Source: Bacteroidota bacterium (GTDB taxonomy: Bacteria > Bacteroidota > Bacteroidia > NS11-12g > UBA955). Taken from it: 11,500 nt of DNA. Position 1 is the first letter of the stretch. Every line of letters begins with the position of its first letter. The position numbers and the translations under genes were made by a program. Shown here piece by piece: positions 1 through 7,827 of the stretch. Under the pieces are notes generated by a model. That model saw nothing but the letters and a program-made list of their open reading frames with translations, was not told the origin of the DNA and did no database searches. The DNA is taken from assembly GCA_008081305.1 (NCBI GenBank), contig VMCP01000035.1, forward strand, positions 1 to 11,500. Reading direction: 5' to 3'.

Positions 1-493
1 TACCTTTATACATTAAAATGAGCAAGAAACTCCCAAGTGAGGAGACGATGGTTGTTAGAATTATGTGAAAAGTTAATCTCCACTCAAAATAATCCAAACA
101 AAAGAAAACCAAATGGTGAATGGCAATCAAAGACAAAGCATAATAAAAGAAGGTTAATAAACCCTTTGATTGAGTATTTAAATACTGCTCACCTTGAAGT
201 TGTAAACTCTCAAAATCAATAAATCGTTCATCAATGAAGTTCTTTGCAAATACCATGGCTACGCAACTTGCAGCGTGGGTACCAAAAGACCCGGATAAAA
301 AGTCAACTATGGTCCCGAATACAAATGCTAAAAATAAGTATCCAAAACGATTGAAATTGATGGGTAGAACGAAAAATAAGTACAAATAGGGCATGGGGAA
401 TAACCAAAACCCAAGATCCACTTGTTGAATAATGAACGCTTGAAAAAAGGCTAATACAATCGCAAGGCCAATGTATTTCAATGAATCAATCAT
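1..493 (-). CDS. mreD: MreD, rod shape-determining membrane protein (partial, C-terminus beyond window)
   Basis: Inner-membrane component of the MreBCD elongasome, which guides lateral peptidoglycan synthesis. Found by translating the minus strand from the ATG at 493-491: 164 residues are open to the window edge with no stop. The protein is very hydrophobic, with five apparent membrane segments at about residues 5-23, 31-47, 50-68, 112-131 and 142-162. A conserved-looking GTIVDFLSGSFGTHAAS stretch follows segment three, as in MreD proteins. The family is usually about 160-180 residues, so only the last few codons are probably missing. The start codon lies inside the end of mreC (8-nt overlap), indicating translational coupling. 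Identity rests on position directly after mreC and on topology; MreD is weakly conserved in sequence. No sign of damage in the visible part. Confidence 0.88.
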   Translation of the reverse strand, partial: MIDSLKYIGLAIVLAFFQAFIIQQVDLGFWLFPMPYLYLFFVLPINFNRFGYLFLAFVFGTIVDFLSGSFGTHAASCVAMVFAKNFIDERFIDFESLQLQGEQYLNTQSKGLLTFFYYALSLIAIHHLVFFCLDYFEWRLTFHIILTTIVSSLGSFLLILMYKG

Positions 494-1334
494 TTAGCTC
501 CTCCGTTTTTAATTGGTCTAATGTTTTTGAAAATAAATTTTTCACACAATACACATGATTCAGCCTTTTGAAATCAGTTGCAAATCGAATTCGAATTTGG
601 AGGTATTGACTTTTCTCACTGTTCACAACTCTATCAATCTTTCCAATGGGTGTTCCTGGAGGAAATATAGAAGAGTAATTACTCGTGAGTACATCCTGTC
701 CTTTTTTAATCGCCTCTGAGCGATTTATCTCATCAATAATACCGGAACTCGTGTTTTTAAAATCCCACTTTACGGCTCCTTGTCGTAAACCAATGTTGGG
801 AATCCAAGATGTAATTTCAAAATTAGAATTCAAGACGGACATCACGCGTGCATAATGATCAGAAATATGCGTGACGATTCCCGCAGCACCAAGGGGACTC
901 AATACGGCCATACCAACCTCAATGCTGTCTACGCTACCCTGATTGATATAAAAATAATTATCTCTTTTTCGGAACTCATTTCTGATAACGGTTGCATGAT
1001 GATAACGATAAGCTAATCGAGAAGCGCCATTAGTAATAGTATCAACAAACGTTGAGTCGAAAGAAGGGGAGTGGTTAAAGTAGTTTCGGGCAAGTTGCTT
1101 TCGAAGTAAAAGATTTTCTTCTTTGAGATAGTCATTTTCCTCTCTTAAGTCAAAGTATTGAGTAAGACTCGACCTCCATCCATCTACCGTACGAAAGAAA
1201 GAAACACTTTGATTAAAATAAAGGGAATGTTGATAGACCTGATATTTTAGAACCAGGTTAAAAGAAAATAGAAACAAAAACAGCGTAGTTAATGGGTATG
1301 CGTTATTCCGAAGCCAACGTATGATAACCCACAT
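486..1334 (-). CDS. mreC: MreC, rod shape-determining protein
   Basis: Periplasmic scaffold of the elongasome, anchored in the inner membrane, linking MreB/MreD to PBP2/RodA. The 282 residues show the family order: short cytoplasmic N-terminus, one membrane helix at about 14-32, a charged coiled-coil-like stretch at about 55-82 rich in Glu/Lys/Leu, then a two-lobed beta domain from about 113 to 268. Family motifs are visible: NQGSVDSIEVGMAVLSPLGAAG at about 131-152 and TSNYSSIFPPGTPIGKI at about 217-233. The length fits MreC of Bacteroidota. The gene starts 11 nt after the mreB stop and its stop overlaps mreD by 8 nt, so the three are one transcription unit. The ATG start directly precedes the expected short basic segment before the membrane helix. 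Confidence 0.95.
   Translation of the reverse strand: MWVIIRWLRNNAYPLTTLFLFLFSFNLVLKYQVYQHSLYFNQSVSFFRTVDGWRSSLTQYFDLREENDYLKEENLLLRKQLARNYFNHSPSFDSTFVDTITNGASRLAYRYHHATVIRNEFRKRDNYFYINQGSVDSIEVGMAVLSPLGAAGIVTHISDHYARVMSVLNSNFEITSWIPNIGLRQGAVKWDFKNTSSGIIDEINRSEAIKKGQDVLTSNYSSIFPPGTPIGKIDRVVNSEKSQYLQIRIRFATDFKRLNHVYCVKNLFSKTLDQLKTEELND
498..504 (-). promoter_or_regulatory. Shine-Dalgarno-like site for mreD inside mreC
   Basis: On the minus strand GGAGGAG lies just before the mreD ATG; its GGAGG core is 6 nt upstream of the start. It is encoded by the last codons of mreC (Thr-Glu-Glu-Leu). It stands out because no other start in the window has a comparable site, which is typical of Bacteroidota. 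It may help re-initiation at the overlapping mreC/mreD junction, or it may simply reflect the Glu-Glu codons. Confidence 0.4.
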
Positions 1335-1345
1335 GCGCGGTTATG

Positions 1346-2371
1346 TTAAGCTGTCATTAAAAACTTGAATTGACCAATCTTTTTCAATGCGTCACCCGTA
1401 CCTCGCACCACCGCTCTTAATGGGTCGTCAGCGATATTTACTTTCAAACGAGTCTTTGCTGAGATACGCTTATCCAATCCACGCAATAATGCTCCACCAC
1501 CAGTTAACCAAATTCCGTTTGTAAGGATATCGGCACTTAACTCGGGTGGTGAGTGTTCTAACGCTCGTAAAATAGCTTCTTCTACTTTCATGATGCTTTT
1601 GTCTAAGGCACCTGCTATTTCCGAATAGGATACATGAATTGATTTAGGAATACCGGTCATTAGGTCTCTTCCGTTCACCGAATAATCTTCCGGTGGATTC
1701 TCAAGCTCTTGTAATGCCGATCCGATATTGATTTTTATTTTCTCTGCAGTTCGTTCTCCTATCAAAAGGTTGTGTTCTCTTCGCATGTATTCAACGATAT
1801 CTAAGTTGAACTCATCACCAGCGACACGAATAGATTCATCACACACGATACCACCTAAAGCGATAATCGCAATTTCCGTAGTTCCACCCCCAATATCGAT
1901 AATCATATTACCTTGAGGTTGCGTAACATCAATCCCGATACCTACTGCTGCTGCCATTGGCTCATGGATGAGATATACTTCTTTTGCTCCTGAGCGTTCG
2001 GCAGAATCTTTAACAGCGCGTTTTTCAACTTCAGTGATTCCTGAAGGAATACAAATAACCATTTTCAATTGTGGGCTAATCCACTGTTGACGTTGGTTCA
2101 TCATTTTGATCATGCCACGGATCATGTGTTCAGCAGCCTGAAAATCGGCAATTACACCGTCCTTAAGAGGTCGAATAGTGCGAATGCCCTCGTTTTCTTT
2201 CCCATACATCTGCATGGCCTCGCTACCGATGGCAATCACATTGCCTGTATTTCTTTCCATTGCGATGATTGATGGTTCATCAACAACTACAGTGTCTTTG
2301 TGTATAATAAGCGTGTTGGCCGTTCCTAAATCTATGGCCAATTCTTGTGTAAGAAAACTAAATAATCCCAT
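1346..2371 (-). CDS. mreB: MreB, actin-like rod shape-determining ATPase
   Basis: Bacterial actin that polymerises on the inner membrane face and positions lateral wall synthesis. The 341-residue length is typical. Visible nucleotide-binding motifs: phosphate-1 DLGTANT at 14-20, HEPMAAAVG at about 136-144 (catalytic Glu region), phosphate-2 DIGGGTTE at 159-166, and the adenosine motif TGGGALLRG at 290-298. The N-terminus MGLFSFLTQEL is hydrophobic and amphipathic, like the membrane-binding ends of other MreBs. Nothing is missing. It heads mreBCD. The 63-nt gap to the upstream outer-membrane protein gene on the same strand has no clear terminator and no good -33/-7 pair, so read-through from that gene is possible. 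No Shine-Dalgarno sequence precedes the ATG. Confidence 0.98.
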   Translation of the reverse strand: MGLFSFLTQELAIDLGTANTLIIHKDTVVVDEPSIIAMERNTGNVIAIGSEAMQMYGKENEGIRTIRPLKDGVIADFQAAEHMIRGMIKMMNQRQQWISPQLKMVICIPSGITEVEKRAVKDSAERSGAKEVYLIHEPMAAAVGIGIDVTQPQGNMIIDIGGGTTEIAIIALGGIVCDESIRVAGDEFNLDIVEYMRREHNLLIGERTAEKIKINIGSALQELENPPEDYSVNGRDLMTGIPKSIHVSYSEIAGALDKSIMKVEEAILRALEHSPPELSADILTNGIWLTGGGALLRGLDKRISAKTRLKVNIADDPLRAVVRGTGDALKKIGQFKFLMTA

Positions 2372-2434
2372 TGGATGTCTTTAGTGCAAATTAAGTGAAA
2401 ATAATGCGTTTATCGCCTTTTAGATTTCAAAAAA

Positions 2435-5401
2435 TCAAAAAAGCTTTCCAAGCGAAATTAGCCACTGAGGTGACTGCCAATCATCGCCAATTTTCCCCCA
2501 TGCTCTTTCAATACGAAATGGAATATTCCAGACAGACATCTCCAACCCACATCCATAACCCAATAACCAAGGGTTGTTTTGAGTATTTGCAGTGATGGTG
2601 TAGTTTGGTGTACTGTAGACTAATTGATTGTATGGATTGCTGAAATGTGTAGTAGTATTACCATAAAAAGCCGTTCCAAAATCAAAGAATCCAATGATCT
2701 CTATGCTTTGCCAGAATTTTGATTCAAGAACAGTTCCATTAAAAATACTCAATGGAGACAAGGCGACATTTTGCTGGCTATAAACAAAGCTATTTCCAAT
2801 TCTTTCACCCGCTTGAACACCTCTAACGGGAAGAGCATTTGCAATTAATGGGCTGAGTGACATATCAATTTTATTCCATTGCTCATTGGTAAAGGCCTGA
2901 CGTGAAATCCACCCTTGGCTACCGCCCATTAAGGTTCCTATGTTGGATTCACTCAAAGAATATCTAAACTTAAGATTTCCAAAATATTGAAACCCTTTGT
3001 AACGTGCTTTGCTATGAACATTTGCGAACAATGCGGAAGCGAAGCTCTTCTGAAGTGAATTCCTGATTTGACCGACACTCATTCCATATTCTTGAGTGAG
3101 ATGCCTTTCAATAATTGCATCATGCTTGCTCAAAGCCTTGGTGATCTTCATTTTCAAATACGGCGCGTATGTTCTTTGCGTATTTAATGGCAGAAGTTCA
3201 GGATTCGAGTTAATGGATATAATTCCATTATAAAACAACTGAGTGGAAGAACTTGCTACCCAACCCATAAGTTTTTTTTCAATGCCATACTGCAAGAGTA
3301 GTGACCTATCACGTTTTCGAATATCGGGAATTGGCTCAAATTGTCGAAGTCTATAATCGAATGAAAACCTATGAGTAAGAGGTTGTTTTTTGAACTCGTA
3401 GTCGAATCCTATTCCTATTCGACGGCGATTTAAATTCGTAAACATACGCAGGTTTAACTGCTGGTCTTCAAACACCTCTGGGATATCTAATGCATAGAAT
3501 AAAGTAAACGCAGAATTATATCGCTCCGTAGGCTTCAAGGATGCATGATAAGGGATATCGATTTCATTATTTGAGAAATAGAACTTGCCATTAACCCCAT
3601 AAAACCAAGGCTTAAAGGGTTTTACCACCCAAGGCTGTTTTCTCTTTTCAGTGAATCTTCTGTTGTACGTTTTTGTTGGTTCATATTGGTAGGGAGAAAC
3701 AAATTTATCTCCTGATGGGTACATAGACTTCTTTTTAGGAAATTGAATAGGCTTGGGTAAAATTTCATCTGTTACATCATTCAAGGGTATGGTATCTTGG
3801 GTGAGAACAGGTAGTCCCCTTAACATGAAATTTGTATGGATTTTACCATTAGCCAAAAAGCTTTCATATAGGCTGTCGGTGCCTGCCAAATAATCTTGCC
3901 TGTACATGTAGCCCTTTGATGGAATTAGCATTTGTTTCCCATCCTTGATATGTAGTATTCCTTTTTTCCAGCCATTATTATATGAGCAACTAAAATGAGT
4001 TGGGGATTCTACAATAAAATTATGTAGGCTAACAAAAGCGTCCGTATGTGCCTTAGAAAACAATGTATCCCAGTCATCACAATTACTTCTTAAAAATAAA
4101 CTGACGTATTGATCCTTATTCAAGCGCACCTCTCTGTTATCGAAATAGGAACTATCCTTATCAATGAATAAACTCGTTGATCCCCAGAGGTTTGTCCAAC
4201 TTTTTACTGTGATCATTTCATTTGTAGCGGAGTTTAAACTGTAAACTGTTTGGATACCTTGTTCTGTGTTTAGAATATAAATACCATTAAGATCAGTATT
4301 GATTATTTGGTATTTTCCTTTGTCACCCAGGTTGATGGGTTCACCATGGTTATATAAGATCCAATTAGACTCGTTCAAGGATAAGTATATTTTGAAGTCA
4401 GTTGGAGCAAATTGAGGATAAAGTTGGTTTTTAAATGTTTGATTAGCTATCTGAATATGATTGGAGTTGATTTTAACTTCTTCATTGGGTTTAACCAATC
4501 CTTGATTACTAATTAATCGATAATCTGTAGCCTCTTTATTCCACAGAATCTTAACATTTCTGAAATTCTGAGAGTTCCAAACGAATTGAACATCCGAATA
4601 AATAACTTCATCACTTTTAAGTTGTTGCGCCTTTACAATCTTTTCATTGAGCCAATCTCCAAATCGTTTTTCAAAGTGATAGCCAAAGGTCTTTTCAAAG
4701 TTGTGGGCTCGTCTTAAAATCTGCCAAAAAACACTGTTTACATCCTTCGTTTTGTCTTTTTCAAACCAATACCACATAACCTTGCCAAAAAGTTCTTTAT
4801 GTGTCTTGGGTATATAGTTTACATTGTTGAAGTCCGAGCTCTCAGTCAGTTGTTGAAATTTAAGGAACTCATCTCTCGTTATTCCATCAGAAAAATAACC
4901 AATGAATCCGAGTAAAAGCCAATCTGGAATCTGATAACTACTTAATGGGTTTAGTTTTTCCGAATAAGAGAAGCCTAGTAAAAATTCACGCAAATACTGC
5001 TGTGCTAAACCTCTTTTTATTTGTGGAAGCGCATCATTCAGATCGCTACCCAGATAAACGGGGTAATAAACGGGTTCTTTTGACTTATTGAAATGTGATT
5101 GTTGGGTAAACTTGCTTTTGTAATTAACGAAACGAGACCAAGAAACAAACCCGATTAGATGTATTTTATCGCTCATTTTATAGATGAGATTACCTTCAAG
5201 TTCGGAAAGTACACCTTCAGAAATGCGATACACCTCTTTTAAATAGGTCGATTTACTCAATGAATGGTGCGCCTCATCGTTGAATACCCATTCGATGCGA
5301 TCTTTCAAATGACTTGAATATGGAGTCTGGGATATTCCTGTTTGCTGTAAAGAGATTACGAGTAAGAATATCCAACCTTTATATAGCTTTTGAAGGGCCA
5401 C
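2435..5401 (-). CDS. Large outer-membrane beta-barrel protein with degenerate peptidase-like N-terminal region
   Basis: A 988-residue protein of unknown function. Residues 1-25 form a signal peptide (Lys-rich start, hydrophobic WIFLLVISL, likely cut near GISQ). Residues about 130-175 resemble the peptidase-MA-like segment of Bacteroidota 'TolB-like' surface proteins: IPDWLLLGFIGYFSDG sits where the family has P-W-x-x-EG-x-x-EY, but the active-site Glu and an HExxH are absent (QQYLREFLLGF instead), so it is probably catalytically dead. Residues about 260-560 are beta-rich, perhaps a degenerate propeller. From about 600 the protein looks like a barrel and ends in Omp85/BamA-like strands: RGVQAGERIG, FFDFGTAFYG, then GYGCGLEMSVWNIPFRIERAWG and a terminal Phe. 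The start is GTG: an in-frame TGA lies five codons upstream and the next in-frame Met is residue 76, past the signal peptide. Its place directly upstream of mreBCD is suggestive, but no role in cell shape can be claimed. Confidence 0.85.
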   Translation of the reverse strand: MALQKLYKGWIFLLVISLQQTGISQTPYSSHLKDRIEWVFNDEAHHSLSKSTYLKEVYRISEGVLSELEGNLIYKMSDKIHLIGFVSWSRFVNYKSKFTQQSHFNKSKEPVYYPVYLGSDLNDALPQIKRGLAQQYLREFLLGFSYSEKLNPLSSYQIPDWLLLGFIGYFSDGITRDEFLKFQQLTESSDFNNVNYIPKTHKELFGKVMWYWFEKDKTKDVNSVFWQILRRAHNFEKTFGYHFEKRFGDWLNEKIVKAQQLKSDEVIYSDVQFVWNSQNFRNVKILWNKEATDYRLISNQGLVKPNEEVKINSNHIQIANQTFKNQLYPQFAPTDFKIYLSLNESNWILYNHGEPINLGDKGKYQIINTDLNGIYILNTEQGIQTVYSLNSATNEMITVKSWTNLWGSTSLFIDKDSSYFDNREVRLNKDQYVSLFLRSNCDDWDTLFSKAHTDAFVSLHNFIVESPTHFSCSYNNGWKKGILHIKDGKQMLIPSKGYMYRQDYLAGTDSLYESFLANGKIHTNFMLRGLPVLTQDTIPLNDVTDEILPKPIQFPKKKSMYPSGDKFVSPYQYEPTKTYNRRFTEKRKQPWVVKPFKPWFYGVNGKFYFSNNEIDIPYHASLKPTERYNSAFTLFYALDIPEVFEDQQLNLRMFTNLNRRRIGIGFDYEFKKQPLTHRFSFDYRLRQFEPIPDIRKRDRSLLLQYGIEKKLMGWVASSSTQLFYNGIISINSNPELLPLNTQRTYAPYLKMKITKALSKHDAIIERHLTQEYGMSVGQIRNSLQKSFASALFANVHSKARYKGFQYFGNLKFRYSLSESNIGTLMGGSQGWISRQAFTNEQWNKIDMSLSPLIANALPVRGVQAGERIGNSFVYSQQNVALSPLSIFNGTVLESKFWQSIEIIGFFDFGTAFYGNTTTHFSNPYNQLVYSTPNYTITANTQNNPWLLGYGCGLEMSVWNIPFRIERAWGKIGDDWQSPQWLISLGKLF

Positions 5402-5405
5402 TTCC

Positions 5406-5413
5406 CAAAGATA
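5406..5413 (-). promoter_or_regulatory. Candidate -7 promoter box of the outer-membrane protein gene
   Basis: The minus strand reads TATCTTTG, a full match to the Bacteroidota -7 consensus TAnnTTTG, followed by 4 nt (GGAA) and the GTG start codon. No convincing -33 TTTG is seen 17-23 nt upstream. If used, transcription would begin at or next to the GTG, giving a leaderless mRNA. This also supports the GTG as the true start. Confidence 0.4.
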
Positions 5414-5442
5414 TCATTTTTGACAAGGGATTTTAATTTCTC

Positions 5443-5475
5443 TTTGTAAAGAACATCGAAAAGATAGTAGTTTCG
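5443..5475 (+). promoter_or_regulatory. Candidate Bacteroidota promoter of rocD
   Basis: TTTG at 5443-5446, a 21-nt spacer, then TAGTTTCG at 5468-5475, one mismatch from TAnnTTTG. This is the best -33/-7 pair in the window. Only 4 nt (TAGC) separate the -7 box from the rocD ATG at 5480, so the predicted transcription start falls on or beside the start codon. Confidence 0.5.
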
Positions 5476-5479
5476 TAGC

Positions 5480-6700
5480 ATGCAAGATTCATCATACTAC
5501 ATTGAATTGGAAGATAAATACGGTGCTCATAATTATCACCCTCTACCGGTTGTTATTAAGAAAGGTGAAGGTATTTATGTTTGGGATGTTGAGGGAAAAC
5601 AATATTTCGATTTTTTGTCCGCGTATTCAGCAGTTAATCAAGGGCATTGTCATCCCAAGATTATCCAAGCTTTAAACGAGCAAGCCTCGACACTTACGTT
5701 AACGAGTCGTGCGTTCCATAACGATGTACTAGGTGAATATGAGAAATACATTACCAATGTTTTTGGTTATGATCGTGTTTTGCCAATGAATACAGGTGTA
5801 GAAGGAGGAGAGACTGCAATTAAGCTAGCTAGAAAATGGGGCTATGAAGTAAAAGGCATACCAGAGAACCAAGCGGAAGTCCTTTTCGCAGAGGGTAATT
5901 TTTGGGGAAGAACCATTGCAGCAATTAGCTCTAGCGATGATGAAGATAGTTATGGAAACTTTGGACCATATGTACCTTTGTTTAAAAACATCGTATACAA
6001 CGATTTAGATGCGTTGGAGAAGGCATTAAAAGCGAATCCAAATGTGTGTGCGTTTATGGTTGAACCTATTCAAGGAGAGGCAGGGGTAGTGGTGCCTCAT
6101 GAGGGATACTTAAAAGGAGTAAGAGAGCTTTGTTCAAAGTACAACGTATTGTTCATTGCCGATGAAGTTCAAACTGGAATTGGTAGAACCGGCAAATTAA
6201 CGTGCTGTGAACATGAAAATGTTAAACCTGATATTCTCATTTTAGGAAAAGCTTTAGGTGGCGGGGTATTCCCCGTTAGTTGTGCCTTAGCAAATGACGA
6301 AGTGATGCTCACCATCAAGCCGGGTCAACATGGGAGTACATTTGGAGGTAATCCGTTAGCCTGTAAGGTAGCCATGGCTTCATTAGAGGTTATTTTAGAG
6401 GAAAAGCTTAGTGAAAACGCTGAAAAGCTTGGATCTAAATTCAGAAAAGCCCTTGAAGATTTAAAATTGCCAGTAATTTCAACGGTTAGAGGAAAAGGTT
6501 TACTGAATGCAATAAAAATAGAACCATTTAATGGCAAAAAAGCTTGGGACGTTTGTATAAAGATGAGAGACAATGGATTACTAGCGAAACAAACCCACGA
6601 ACACATCATTCGTTTTGCTCCGCCATTGGTCATTAATGAGGAGCAATTAGATGCCGCAGTAGAAATTATTGAAAGATCCATTAAAGAGCTGATGGATTAA
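5480..6700 (+). CDS. rocD: Ornithine--oxo-acid (delta-)aminotransferase
   Basis: PLP-dependent class III aminotransferase that moves the delta-amino group of ornithine to 2-oxoglutarate, giving glutamate-5-semialdehyde/P5C and glutamate; cytosolic, linking arginine/ornithine breakdown to proline and glutamate. The 406 residues match human ornithine aminotransferase closely by recall. The catalytic residues are present at constant offset: Tyr19 (human Tyr55), Tyr49 (Tyr85), Arg144 (Arg180), Glu200 (Glu235), Lys257 as Schiff-base lysine in LGKALGGG (Lys292) and Arg378 (Arg413). Asp228 in FIADEVQTG binds the PLP ring nitrogen. The two tyrosines and Glu200 separate it from acetylornithine aminotransferase (argD). 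The gene is divergent from the outer-membrane protein gene across 78 nt. No other arginine or proline genes are nearby, so it looks monocistronic. Intact, with no oddities inside the coding region. Confidence 0.96.
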   Translation: MQDSSYYIELEDKYGAHNYHPLPVVIKKGEGIYVWDVEGKQYFDFLSAYSAVNQGHCHPKIIQALNEQASTLTLTSRAFHNDVLGEYEKYITNVFGYDRVLPMNTGVEGGETAIKLARKWGYEVKGIPENQAEVLFAEGNFWGRTIAAISSSDDEDSYGNFGPYVPLFKNIVYNDLDALEKALKANPNVCAFMVEPIQGEAGVVVPHEGYLKGVRELCSKYNVLFIADEVQTGIGRTGKLTCCEHENVKPDILILGKALGGGVFPVSCALANDEVMLTIKPGQHGSTFGGNPLACKVAMASLEVILEEKLSENAEKLGSKFRKALEDLKLPVISTVRGKGLLNAIKIEPFNGKKAWDVCIKMRDNGLLAKQTHEHIIRFAPPLVINEEQLDAAVEIIERSIKELMD

Positions 6701-6713
6701 ACAAAATAAATCG

Positions 6714-6721
6714 TATTATTG
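6714..6721 (+). promoter_or_regulatory. Possible -7 box for the tRNA-Leu gene
   Basis: TATTATTG is one mismatch from TAnnTTTG and ends 10 nt before the tRNA 5' end, a fitting place for a short 5' leader. No -33 TTTG is seen upstream, where the rocD 3' end lies. A weak call based on position and a partial match. Confidence 0.3.
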
Positions 6722-6731
6722 CACCTCTCTT

Positions 6732-6815
6732 GCTCGGGTGGCGGAACTGGTAGACGCGCAGGACTTAAAATCCTGTTCCCATTAGGGAGTACGGGTTCGA
6801 TTCCCGTCCCGAGCA
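6732..6815 (+). tRNA. tRNA-Leu (anticodon UAA)
   Basis: A complete class II tRNA of 84 nt. The acceptor stem GCTCGGG (6732-6738) pairs with CCCGAGC (6808-6814), followed by discriminator A at 6815. The anticodon stem CAGGA/TCCTG (6759-6763, 6771-6775) encloses loop CTTAAAA, giving anticodon TAA at 6766-6768, which reads UUA and UUG. A long variable arm (TCCC/GGGA, about 6776-6790) is typical of leucine tRNAs. The T arm ACGGG-TTCGATT-CCCGT spans 6791-6807. CCA is not encoded (the DNA continues CTAAATG), so it is added after processing. It lies 31 nt after rocD and 4 nt before the next start codon. Confidence 0.98.
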
Positions 6816-6819
6816 CTAA

Positions 6820-7827
6820 ATGCGCTCTACCTTATTTTTAGCTTGGTTATTAGCGCTCCTGTTTGTTTCTTGCAATCAAAAATATCCTGAAGGGGCGTTG
6901 CGTATATCAACGGGTGACTCCACCTATGGTACGGATATCCTAACAATTTCAGAAAAGATCAATAAATCTCCTTTTGAAGCCAATAAATACTATCTGAGGG
7001 GAAATACATTCTTCTATCAAGATAAATTCAAACTAGCCATTAAAGACTTCCGGACGGCCATTAAATTAGAGCCTAAAAACCCGTTGTATCGTTATCGAGC
7101 GGCTGAAACATACCTTCAGGAAGATTCTGCGAATTATCTGGGGGCATTAGAGCAAATAGACGAGGCTATTGATCTTAAACAGGATTACCACGAAGCCATT
7201 CTTCTTAAGTCAAAGCTATTGCTAGCAAGACAACAGTATCAGAAATGTGATCCTTTATTGATTAAACTAACAAAAACCAAGGACTTTAAGGAACAGGCGA
7301 GGCTTCTGCATATAGTATCATTGAAGGAGCAAGGAGATACGGTAAAAGCCATGCAATTGGTGGACTTAATTCTTGCTGATAATCCAGATAACTATGATGC
7401 CAGTATGCAAAAGGCTTTATTTCTTCTAGATAAAGATTCTTCTCTTGCAGAAAAATGGATTGACAAAGCATTGGTATTGGATGAATACAGCGACGAGGCT
7501 TTATACACTAAAGGGTTGTTATTACAACGAAAAGGGCAATATGCAGATGCTGAAATTATTTACAATCGAGTAATAAAGATAAATCCTGCACACCTTTACG
7601 CTTTTTATAATCTGGCTGTTATACAAGCTTTGTTCGATAACCATGAAGATGTTATCGAACTCTGTACGCAAATCATTGAGCAAAACCAGGGATTCGTAAA
7701 GGCTTATGTGTTAAGAGGATTCTCACTGAAGTCAACAGGACAAGAAAAAGCCGCTCAAAAAGATTTTCAAGCGGCCTTATCATTGGAGCCCAATAACGAG
7801 CTCGCCAAAAAATATCTAGAAGATTAA
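6820..7827 (+). CDS. TPR-repeat lipoprotein
   Basis: A 335-residue predicted envelope lipoprotein. The N-terminus has Arg2, a hydrophobic run, and a lipobox-like LFVSC with Cys18 as the lipidated residue. The mature protein is largely tetratricopeptide repeats, clearest at about 53-87 (YYLRGNTFFYQDKFKLAIKDF), 225-258 (ALYTKGLLLQRKGQYADAEI), 259-292 and 293-327 (AYVLRGFSLKSTGQEKAAQKDF), with a weaker middle. TPRs act as protein-binding scaffolds; the partner is unknown. The ATG starts 4 nt after tRNA-Leu, leaving no room for a promoter of its own except within or before the tRNA, so tRNA and mRNA are probably one transcript. The start is trusted because it gives an intact signal peptide. Its stop overlaps the convergent gene's stop in TTAA. 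Confidence 0.9.
   Translation: MRSTLFLAWLLALLFVSCNQKYPEGALRISTGDSTYGTDILTISEKINKSPFEANKYYLRGNTFFYQDKFKLAIKDFRTAIKLEPKNPLYRYRAAETYLQEDSANYLGALEQIDEAIDLKQDYHEAILLKSKLLLARQQYQKCDPLLIKLTKTKDFKEQARLLHIVSLKEQGDTVKAMQLVDLILADNPDNYDASMQKALFLLDKDSSLAEKWIDKALVLDEYSDEALYTKGLLLQRKGQYADAEIIYNRVIKINPAHLYAFYNLAVIQALFDNHEDVIELCTQIIEQNQGFVKAYVLRGFSLKSTGQEKAAQKDFQAALSLEPNNELAKKYLED

Noticed and set aside
37..222. Plus-strand open frame of 61 codons at the left edge.
   Set aside because: It is antisense to mreD, whose minus-strand frame is open for 164 codons and encodes a membrane protein with the expected topology and position.
2387..2394. TTAATTTG on the minus strand 15 nt before the mreB ATG, a possible -7 box.
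   Set aside because: The second base departs from TAnnTTTG, no TTTG lies 17-23 nt upstream, and the distance to the ATG differs from the pattern seen at the other genes. Too weak to list as a promoter.
1728..2595. Several 60-70 codon plus-strand open frames across mreB and the end of the outer-membrane protein gene.
   Set aside because: They lie antisense to clearly coding frames and show no protein-like features of their own.
5176..5401. Start of the outer-membrane protein at Met76 instead of the GTG.
   Set aside because: This would remove the signal peptide needed for an outer-membrane protein; the GTG start preserves it and has a well-placed -7 box.
6325..6681. 118-codon minus-strand open frame within rocD.
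   Set aside because: Shadow of a fully conserved aminotransferase on the plus strand; its translation is Ser-rich and low in charge, as expected of antisense.
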